Assembly: GCA_003542015.1 (NCBI GenBank)
Contig: DPLL01000358.1
Coordinates: 3,600-8,695, forward strand
Source: Microcoleaceae cyanobacterium UBA9251
GTDB lineage: Bacteria; Cyanobacteriota; Cyanobacteriia; Cyanobacteriales; Microcoleaceae
Length of the DNA stretch: 5,096 bases
Direction of reading: 5' to 3'
Position 1 is the first letter of the stretch. Every line of letters begins with the position of its first letter. The notes under the pieces were generated by a model. The model was not told where the DNA came from, made no database searches, and saw only the letters and a program-made list of their open reading frames with translations. Below are positions 1 through 5,076 of the stretch, piece after piece. A program made the position numbers and the translations under genes.

Positions 1-651
1 GGTCATACAGACTGGGTTAATTCTGTTGCCGTTACTCCAGACGGAAGGATGGCGATTTCTGGTTCTGGAGACAAAACTATTAAAGTTTGGAGTTTGGAAA
101 CGGGAGAGGAACTTTTTACTTTTACAGGTCACACCGACGGGATAAAAGCTGTTGCGGTGACTCCTGACGGCAATCGGGTAATTTCTGCTTCCGGCGACCA
201 AACTCTGAAAGTTTGGAGTTTGGGTCAAGAACAGAATATTTGTGCTGATTTGTGGAACTTAGCAGTAAAAAATCAACTTTTCACTCTCAAAGGTCATGAC
301 AGTTTTGTGAATGCTGTAGCAGTTACGGAAGATGGAAAATTTGCAATTTCTGGCGGGGGAGAAACAAGTTTGAAAGTGTGGAATTTGCCAAGTAGAAAGG
401 AAGCCTTTACTCTGGCTGGTCATGCCGATACGATAACAGCCGTGGCGACGATGGGAACCAGGGCAATTTCTGTTTCGGACGACAATACTCTCAAAGTGTG
501 GGATTTGTTAAGTCGAGAAGTAATTGCTAGTTTCAGAGGAGATAGTGCGTTGAAATCTTGTGCTATTGCACCCGATGGGGTGACAATTGTGGCAGCGGAA
601 GCTTCGGGACAGGTGCATTTTTTGAGGTTAGAAGTAGTCAGTAGTCAGTAG
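1..651 (+). CDS. WD40 repeat protein, C-terminal part (5' end outside window)
   Basis: The frame is open from base 1, so the ATG at 49 is an internal Met and not the start. Visible are four GH...WD-type repeats beginning at bases 1, 127, 292 and 418. Each has the GH(T/D/A)D opening and a VW(S/N/D)L ending, and the first three carry a VT.DG turn. A degenerate fifth blade lacking the GH and VW marks runs from about 538 to the end (APDG, then VHFLRLE). Such blades fold into a beta-propeller used for protein-protein contacts. In cyanobacteria these arrays often form the C-terminus of large STAND/NB-ARC or kinase proteins, but no N-terminal domain is visible here, so the full function cannot be named. 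Repeat 2 is 55 residues long against 40-42 for the others, because of about 13 extra residues (GQEQNICADLWNL). The final residues VVSSQ and the TAG stop are encoded by the heptamer repeat at 634-703. Confidence 0.92.
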   Translation, partial: GHTDWVNSVAVTPDGRMAISGSGDKTIKVWSLETGEELFTFTGHTDGIKAVAVTPDGNRVISASGDQTLKVWSLGQEQNICADLWNLAVKNQLFTLKGHDSFVNAVAVTEDGKFAISGGGETSLKVWNLPSRKEAFTLAGHADTITAVATMGTRAISVSDDNTLKVWDLLSREVIASFRGDSALKSCAIAPDGVTIVAAEASGQVHFLRLEVVSSQ

Positions 652-703
652 TCAGTAGTCAGTAGTCATTAGTCATTAGTTATTAGTCATTAGTCAGTAG
701 TAA
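634..703. repeat. Heptanucleotide tandem repeat (STRR-like), 10 units
   Basis: Five exact units of gtagtca (634-668) are followed by ttagtca, ttagtta, ttagtca, ttagtca and a degenerate gtagtaa. This is the pattern of the short tandemly repeated repetitive (STRR) heptamers known from filamentous cyanobacteria. The array begins inside the WD40 gene and supplies its stop codon (649-651). Because 7 is not a multiple of 3, each TAG-containing unit shifts the frame, so the gtagtca array gives a stop in every + strand frame within 21 bases. Confidence 0.9.
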
Positions 704-849
704 GGTGCGTCGCCCGCAACAATCTGCAAGTTCCATCGAATATCTGACAGCGACGCACCCTACAAATTAGCTATAGTAAGGTGCGTCGCCCGCAACAATC
801 TGCAAGTTCCATCGAATATCTGACAGCGGCGCACCCTACAAATTAGCTA
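698..849. repeat. 76-bp hairpin element, two tandem copies
   Basis: Unit 1 is 698-773 and unit 2 is 774-849. They differ at one base only (A753 versus G829). Each unit has perfect or near-perfect inverted arms: ggtgcgtcgc at 704-713 pairs with gcgacgcacc at 750-759, around a 36-base loop. In unit 2 the changed base turns one pair into a G-U wobble on + strand RNA, so the stem survives. Each right arm ends in CCCTACA (758-764, 834-840). The near identity suggests a recent tandem duplication or recent homogenisation. Confidence 0.92.
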
Positions 850-861
850 TAGTATCGAAAA

Positions 862-884
862 TAGGGTGGGAATTGCCCACCCTA
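862..884 (-). terminator. Probable intrinsic terminator of glcF
   Basis: A 9-bp perfect stem (tagggtggg at 862-870 with cccacccta at 876-884) encloses a 5-base loop. Read on the - strand it starts five bases after the glcF stop and is followed by TTTT (861-858), a short but usable U tract. Read on the + strand it is followed by caaaac, so it suits glcF better than the WD40 gene. It also belongs in shape to the local family of palindromes ending in CCCTACA, so it may be a dispersed repeat serving as a terminator. Confidence 0.55.
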
Positions 885-889
885 CAAAA

Positions 890-2299
890 CTAATTCCTCT
901 GCAACTTCACCCCCCGAATCGAATAATCCAAAAGCTCAATAGGGTGCATCAAAGTAACTGATTTTCCCTGCAATTCCAAATGCTTCTTAATTTGCAAAGA
1001 ACAACCAGGATTCGCCGAAGCAATCAACTCAGCACCAGTATTCAATAAATTCTCAACCTTTTGCTGTCCCAACTCCTCAGCAACTTCCGGCTGCAACATA
1101 TTATAAACGCCAGCACTCCCGCAGCACAAAGCCGCATCTAAAGGTTCCTTTAACTTCACACCCGGAATTTGTTGTAGCAGTTGACGCGGCTGCAAACTAA
1201 TCTTTTGTCCGTGCAGTAAATGACAAGCATCCTGATAAACTATCGTCAAATCTCCGTCAATCAAAGGATGAAGTTTTGCAGTCAAACCCGCACTTGCCAA
1301 AAACTCTTGCACGTCTTTAACATGGGCCGCAAAATCCTCAGCTTTTTCCCGATATTCCGGGTCATCTGCTAAAATATGACCGTATTCTTTCAAAGTATGA
1401 CCACAACCAGCCGCGTTGATAATGACAGCATCAACTCCCATGTTTGCAAAACTGTCAATCATTTGTCTGGCTAAAACTTTTGCTTGTGCAGTTTGTCCTT
1501 GGTGTTCGGGTAAAGCGGCACAACATCCCTGAGATTTGGGAATCACAACCTCGCAGCCATTCGCCGTTAAAACTCTCACGGTTGCTTCGTTAACAGGCGA
1601 GAAAAATAGTCGCTGTACGCAGCCTAGAATCATCCCAACTCGATAGCGCTTCTCTCCTTGGGCTGGAATGACATCGGGCAAATTATCCCGGAAAGACTCG
1701 ATCGTAATTTCAGGTAAAATTGACTCCATCGCCGCCAATCGGGGAGATATTTTTGGCAACAAACCAGTCAAACGGACAAGTTTTTGCACTCCCAATTTTT
1801 GATAGAGAAACATGGGAGCGAGCAAAGGTCGCAATCGGTTAGGATAGGGAAAGAAGTTAAACAGGATAGAGCGAATTAATTTGTCGGAGAAAGTGCGATC
1901 GTAATTTCTATCTATTTGATGACGAGTTGCGCCAATCAATTTATCGTACTGCACCCCAGACGGACAAGTTGTCACACAAGCCAAACACCCCAAGCAAGTA
2001 TCAAAATGCTGTGCAGTTGCTTCATTTAAAGGTGCTTCGCCTTCGTTAATCGCATCCATTAAATAAATGCGGCCTCTAGGGGAATCCATTTCTTTGCCAA
2101 GTACCCGATAACTCGGACAAGTAGACAAACAAAAACCGCAGTGAACGCAAGTATCAATTAATTTAGGATTCGGCGGATTATTAGCATCAAAACCCTGTAG
2201 TTCTGGAGTTTGTAAATGGGGATTTTGTGCGAGAAAATTGCTTGACTTAGCAGGTTTTAACTCGTCGCTGGAAACTGTATATTTTTCGGAAGTTTGCAT
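890..2299 (-). CDS. glcF: Glycolate dehydrogenase iron-sulfur subunit GlcF
   Basis: This 469-residue protein has the full GlcF layout. Two ferredoxin-type [4Fe-4S] motifs lie at C51-x2-C54-x2-C57-x3-C61-P and C102-x2-C105-x2-C108-x3-C112-P. They are followed by two cysteine-rich CCG domains: the first includes C227, C249, C259-C260 and C299, the second C359, C392-C393-G and C433. The family passes electrons from the flavin subunits of glycolate dehydrogenase to the membrane quinone pool, and the CCG domains are thought to bind a further cluster. In cyanobacteria this enzyme handles 2-phosphoglycolate-derived glycolate. The ATG at 2299 is preceded by ttaggtaatat, giving a weak AGG ribosome site about 6 bases upstream. 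The length is slightly greater than E. coli GlcF because of about 40 polar residues before the first cluster. It lies 175 bp downstream of glcE on the same strand. Paralogous lactate or glycerol-3-phosphate oxidase Fe-S subunits share this fold, but the glcE neighbour favours glycolate. Confidence 0.9.
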   Translation of the reverse strand: MQTSEKYTVSSDELKPAKSSNFLAQNPHLQTPELQGFDANNPPNPKLIDTCVHCGFCLSTCPSYRVLGKEMDSPRGRIYLMDAINEGEAPLNEATAQHFDTCLGCLACVTTCPSGVQYDKLIGATRHQIDRNYDRTFSDKLIRSILFNFFPYPNRLRPLLAPMFLYQKLGVQKLVRLTGLLPKISPRLAAMESILPEITIESFRDNLPDVIPAQGEKRYRVGMILGCVQRLFFSPVNEATVRVLTANGCEVVIPKSQGCCAALPEHQGQTAQAKVLARQMIDSFANMGVDAVIINAAGCGHTLKEYGHILADDPEYREKAEDFAAHVKDVQEFLASAGLTAKLHPLIDGDLTIVYQDACHLLHGQKISLQPRQLLQQIPGVKLKEPLDAALCCGSAGVYNMLQPEVAEELGQQKVENLLNTGAELIASANPGCSLQIKKHLELQGKSVTLMHPIELLDYSIRGVKLQRN

Positions 2300-2324
2300 A
2301 TATTACCTAATTGTTTTGGTTTGC

Positions 2325-2462
2325 AGTAAAGACTTTAGTCCTTCAAACACTTCTCTTCTTTTCTCTTCCTTCGCGGTCTTCGCGCCTTCGCGGTTCGTTA
2401 AAAAACAAATCTAGTTCACAAACGATTTAGACTGGGATTTAAGAAAAACTAAAGTCCTTACT
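2325..2462. repeat. 138-bp segment bounded by 15-bp inverted repeats
   Basis: The sequence agtaaagactttagt at 2325-2339 and actaaagtccttact at 2448-2462 are reverse complements at 14 of 15 positions. The left copy also forms an imperfect palindrome of its own (aaagact-tt-agtcctt, 2328-2343). The pair could be the ends of a small MITE-like element, or two independent insertions of one short palindromic repeat in opposite orientation. No target-site duplication is obvious outside the ends. Confidence 0.55.
2368..2397. repeat. GC-rich 'cttcgcg' tandem repeat
   Basis: The motif cttcgcg occurs three times in 30 bases (in ccttcgcgg, tcttcgcg and ccttcgcgg) and is followed by ttcg. It follows a pyrimidine-rich tract at 2349-2369. 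From memory, strings like this recur in the spacers of filamentous cyanobacteria. It is GC-rich in an otherwise AT-rich gap. Confidence 0.6.
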
Positions 2463-2474
2463 AAAAATTTTCAA

Positions 2475-3848
2475 CTAAATGCCGCCAACAAAACGATGGG
2501 GATTCAAAATATTTTCCGGGTCAAACTGTTGTTTAATCCGCTGCATTAAAGCGATCGCACTTCCAGTATAGCCCCAAACATCCAACTCTTGCTTAAGAGC
2601 GATCGGCGCTGCTAAGACAGTCAGAAAACCGCCTTTGGCTTCGCAGCTTCTGCGTACCTGCAACAGCGTTTCCGCAGTGGCAGTCTCAAACCGTAAAACC
2701 CCCAAACCGCTACCTGCATGAATCAGAGCATCTTGTATTGGCAATTCGTCAATTAGTTTGACAGATTCCGAGGGTCTGACTCCTATTTTACAAATAATCG
2801 CTGAGTTTTGGGCAGAATTCCAGATAGTTTCTGGTAATGTTTGCCATAATAGATGCTCATCATTCTCGTCGCATATATTTGCTGGCAAACCCAACTTTTC
2901 GCCAACTTCCAACAAGCGAGTAGATTGTGCTTTAACACTTGCTGCGATACTTTGAAATCTTACGATCAATCCTTTGCCTTTTCCTAAACCTAATTTTGCT
3001 ACTAAATCAGGTGATAGCAAATCAACGGCTGTGGGAGTCAAAGCAGAAGATAATAAGATTTGAGTGGCTTTAGCTAAAGCATCAGTTTCCCCAATCAGCA
3101 CGACTGTTGCAGAGGCGACTGGGAGGGGATAAACTCGGAAAGTGACTTGAGAAATCACGCCTAATGTGCCGTAGGAACCGGCAAATAGTTTCATCAAATC
3201 GTAGCCGGCGACATTTTTAACTACTCGCCCCCCGGATGAGGCAATTTTGCCGTCCGATCGCACAAAGCTAATTCCCAATAGTAGATCGCGAACGCCCCGA
3301 TAGCGGTGTCGCAGGGAACCCGCGTCAGCAGCAGCGACTATGCCGCCCAAGGTTGCGTGCTGTGGATATGCTGGATCGATCGCCAAAAATTGACCTGATG
3401 CGGCTAAAATTTGCTGCAAGTCGGCAAACTTCATACCTGCTTCCGCAGTGACCGTTAAATCGCCGACAGCGTGTTCGATCAGTCGATTGAGGCGTCCCGT
3501 GCTCACAGCGACGATCGCCCCTACAGAGCTGAATAAAGGCGGTTCTGAAAGCTCCCTGGCGGGGTGAGGGGTGTCTAATTTAACTAAGCCGCCCCAATTG
3601 ATTTTGCTGCCGTTGCCGCAAATTAATATACCCCCAGGATTTCGGGAAGCACAAGCGACGACTGCCGCGAGTTTTTCTTGGGTGTCGGGAAAAACAATGC
3701 AGTCAATGTCGGTGTCGGGGGCGATCGCACTTTTGAGCTTTTCTTGCCAAAAAGCCCCTGCATCTTGCCAGCAAGAGACGCCAGCAGCATCGACAATGCT
3801 TTCTAGTTCTTGGATCTGTGCCAAATTTACCGCAGAAATTGATTTCAT
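2475..3848 (-). CDS. glcE: Glycolate dehydrogenase FAD-binding subunit GlcE
   Basis: From the ATG at 3848 the protein has 457 residues. The PCMH-type FAD-binding domain is clear: CGNGSKINWGG (77-87), LTVTAEAGMKFADLQQIL (131-148), ATLGGIVAAADAGSLRHRYRGVRDLLLG (165-192) and SSGGRVVKNVAGYDLMKLFAGSYGTLGVI (204-232), a signature of GlcE. The C-terminus QQFDPENILNPHRF (440-452) is typical of FAD-linked oxidases. GlcE works with GlcD and GlcF in the oxidation of glycolate to glyoxylate. The frame extends to a TTG at 3890, but the ATG is preferred: the extra 14 residues (YCRLSDRLPRSTL...) look non-native, and the TTG has no ribosome site. No clear Shine-Dalgarno precedes the ATG either. Residues about 90-111 look like an insertion between two conserved blocks (see findings). 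It is longer than E. coli GlcE (about 350 residues), chiefly in the C-terminal half. It is probably the first gene of a glcE-glcF unit; glcD is not in view. Confidence 0.85.
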   Translation of the reverse strand: MKSISAVNLAQIQELESIVDAAGVSCWQDAGAFWQEKLKSAIAPDTDIDCIVFPDTQEKLAAVVACASRNPGGILICGNGSKINWGGLVKLDTPHPARELSEPPLFSSVGAIVAVSTGRLNRLIEHAVGDLTVTAEAGMKFADLQQILAASGQFLAIDPAYPQHATLGGIVAAADAGSLRHRYRGVRDLLLGISFVRSDGKIASSGGRVVKNVAGYDLMKLFAGSYGTLGVISQVTFRVYPLPVASATVVLIGETDALAKATQILLSSALTPTAVDLLSPDLVAKLGLGKGKGLIVRFQSIAASVKAQSTRLLEVGEKLGLPANICDENDEHLLWQTLPETIWNSAQNSAIICKIGVRPSESVKLIDELPIQDALIHAGSGLGVLRFETATAETLLQVRRSCEAKGGFLTVLAAPIALKQELDVWGYTGSAIALMQRIKQQFDPENILNPHRFVGGI

Positions 3849-3916
3849 TAATGTCGATCGAGGCAGTCGGTCTGACAGCCGACAGTACAAATGTTCAGAA
3901 AAATGTCTAAAACTAT

Positions 3917-3945
3917 ATTATCTTAAATTGCCCTTGCCTACTCTA
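3917..3945 (-). promoter_or_regulatory. Possible glcE promoter
   Basis: On the - strand, GATAAT (3922-3917) matches the -10 consensus at 5 of 6 positions. Seventeen bases upstream is TAGAGT (3945-3940), which matches -35 at only 3 of 6. It would give a leader of roughly 60 bases before the glcE ATG. The call rests on sequence resemblance alone in an AT-rich region. Confidence 0.25.
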
Positions 3946-3975
3946 TTTATTTTAAAAGTATTGAAGATGCGTTTT

Positions 3976-4021
3976 CCCGATCGCCCTTAATCCAAGTTAA
4001 CGAAAACTTGATAAAATCGGG
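3976..4021. other. Nested dyad (46 bp)
   Basis: An outer pair cccgat (3976-3981) and atcggg (4016-4021) encloses an inner perfect hairpin, caagtt (3993-3998) with aacttg (4005-4010) and a 6-base loop. The two stems are in register for one folded structure. There is no U tract after it on the - strand and only a weak one on the +, so terminator function is doubtful. It may be an operator or a chance fold. Confidence 0.3.
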
Positions 4022-4095
4022 TATTTCCCTATAAATTATTGACACTTCTCCTCCGTGGAAACTGCTAAGTAGGAGCGCCTAATTAAACGCCGTTA

Positions 4096-4144
4096 TGTAA
4101 ATTATTGTAAATTCCTGCCAAATTGGCAACCTAGTCTGTTGGCA
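4096..4144. promoter_or_regulatory. Candidate regulator-binding region: direct repeat plus dyad
   Basis: The sequence tgtaaatt occurs at 4096-4103 and again at 4106-4113, exactly one helical turn (10 bp) apart. Just downstream, TGCCAA-A-TTGGCA (4116-4128) is a perfect 6+1+6 dyad, and TTGGCA recurs at 4139-4144, 16 bp on. Clustered phased half-sites between divergent genes are typical of operators. The regulator cannot be named from this. A GTA-N8-TAA match (4097-4110) is one base off the NtcA consensus and is not taken as a site. Confidence 0.35.
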
Positions 4145-4217
4145 CGGGGTTTTAATTTTAGATAGCCAGATTTATTTGCGTCTACCTACTTAGAGTATCT
4201 ACAACTGGCGGTAGTCG

Positions 4218-4898
4218 GTGTCACAATTTTACACATATATGAAAAACTTGATCGCTCAGGATTCAGGAAGAGCGATCGCATTTATCGATCGTCAAGTTAA
4301 AGATTATCAAAGTTTGATGGTCGGGGTAAAACCGGGTACGGAAGTAGTCGTTTTGGATGGGCAGACAAATTCAAATCTCATTGAAATTATACCGCACTGG
4401 CCAATCTGCGATCCCTTGACTCTCGGCATTGCCTGGGTCCTAAAAACTGAACTAGAATCAGGTGGATTAAACGGTACTCTTTATGTTGATGCACTGAAAA
4501 ACGCCCTTTCACTGCATCTACTGCACCGCTGTGTACAAAAACCGAATATGCGAGATTGTGAAGGCTGTCTTGATTTTGGAAAATTGCAGATAGTTATTAA
4601 CTACAGAAATGACTACCTAAGCCGAGATTTACACTTAGCTGAAATTGCTAAATTAGTGCAAATGAGTCCTGATTATTTTTGTCGTTTGTTCAAACAATGA
4701 ACAGGAATAACTCCCCATCAGTACATGACCCAGTGCCGGATTGAAAAAGCAAAACAGTTGTTAAAAATACCAGATTTATCAATAACCTATATCTCGCAGC
4801 AAGTCGGGTTTCACGACCACAGTCATTTTAGCAAGACTTTCTGCAAAATCGTCGGTGTGACTCCTAAGAAATATCGCGATCGACTTGAACAGGACTGA
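4218..4898 (+). pseudogene. AraC/XylS-type regulator, chimeric 5' end and in-frame TGA
   Basis: One frame runs from 4218 to TGA 4896-4898 but is broken by TGA at 4698-4700. Counting from the ATG at 4239, residues about 1-44 (AIAFIDRQVKDYQSLMVGVKPGTEVVVLD region) resemble the start of DUF4347 proteins, large secreted cyanobacterial proteins. From about residue 47 (LIEIIPHWPICDPLTLGIAWVLKTELE) it becomes the linker of an AraC regulator. The first helix-turn-helix is LHLAEIAKLVQMSPDYFCRLFKQ (131-153). The stop falls directly after it, and 65 residues continue in frame with the second helix-turn-helix (LSITYISQQVGFHDHSHFSKTFCKIVGVTPKKYR). AraC DNA-binding domains need both helix-turn-helix motifs, so the 153-160-residue product should not bind DNA normally. 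Most of the usual N-terminal sensor region of a ~290-residue regulator is missing. Start choice is open: GTG 4218 has a weak ggcgg upstream, while ATG 4239 has no ribosome site. Sequencing error is the main alternative to a real nonsense mutation. Confidence 0.85.
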
Positions 4899-4954
4899 TT
4901 ATGTCATTCTGGCCCTTTACTTCGTTCGTGCCGCGTAAACTCCGCGCAGAATCT

Positions 4955-4983
4955 CAAACCCTTGCAACAGGGTCCAGGGTTTG
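4955..4983. repeat. Inverted repeat, 8-bp stem
   Basis: The arms caaaccct (4955-4962) and agggtttg (4976-4983) are perfect reverse complements around a 13-base loop. It lies 56 bases after the end of the AraC frame. There is no T run on the + side, so it is a poor intrinsic terminator for that gene. Confidence 0.55.
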
Positions 4984-4986
4984 GTG

Positions 4987-5048
4987 GGGGCGGGTTTACG
5001 AGATGATCGATTGAGCGGCAATTATTGTTGGTAAAACCCGCCCCTACA
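4987..5048. repeat. Palindromic dispersed-type element ending in CCCTACA
   Basis: The arms ggggcgggttt (4987-4997) and aaacccgcccc (5034-5044) pair perfectly over 11 bp around a 36-base loop, and the right arm runs into CCCTACA (5042-5048). The architecture, with about 10-bp arms, a 36-base loop and the CCCTACA end, parallels the elements at 698-849 although the arm and loop sequences differ. No open frame is present. Confidence 0.75.
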
Positions 5049-5076
5049 GAACTAGGGCGTGTTTTCTTGACCCGAA

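Larger units (their letters stand above)
2300..2474. other. glcE-glcF spacer, built largely of repeats
   Basis: The 175-bp gap contains the inverted 15-bp pair (2325-2339, 2448-2462) and the ttcgcg tandem (2368-2397), each listed separately. The remainder is AT-rich, with no open frame of note. No clear promoter for glcF and no strong terminator for glcE is visible. Co-transcription of glcE and glcF is therefore possible but not shown. Confidence 0.6.
3849..4217. other. Divergent intergenic region between glcE and the AraC-like gene
   Basis: This 369-bp stretch holds no convincing gene. It should contain the glcE promoter, pointing left, and any promoter of the AraC-like gene, pointing right. 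Items seen: a -10-like hexamer for glcE, a nested dyad at 3976-4021, a TTGACA hexamer at 4039-4044 with no good -10, a 10-bp-spaced direct repeat, and a TGCCAA/TTGGCA dyad with an extra half-site. If the 5' end of the AraC-like gene really came from a DUF4347 gene, part of this region may have come with it. Confidence 0.5.

Noticed and set aside
634..849. CRISPR array
   Set aside because: The 7-bp units have no spacers, and the 76-bp units abut directly with identical interiors. There is no repeat-spacer pattern and no cas gene.
2758..2955. 65-codon open frame on the + strand
   Set aside because: It lies wholly antisense within glcE, has no ribosome site or recognisable domain, and its composition follows the complement of the real gene.
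3849..3890. TTG start at 3890 for glcE, adding 14 residues
   Set aside because: The extension is not GlcE-like and has no ribosome site. The ATG at 3848 gives a normal N-terminus.
3571..3990. 139-codon open frame on the + strand
   Set aside because: It mostly overlaps the 5' end of glcE on the opposite strand, and the protein is low in recognisable features. The well-supported glcE explains this DNA.
4097..4110. NtcA box (GTA-N8-TAC)
   Set aside because: The sequence reads GTA-N8-TAA, one base off a short consensus in an AT-rich region, and no -10 was recognised at the expected distance.
4695..4706. Programmed readthrough or selenocysteine at TGA 4698
   Set aside because: The context CAA-TGA-ACA is not a known leaky context, no SECIS-like hairpin was seen just downstream, and AraC regulators do not use selenocysteine. 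Mutation or error is simpler.
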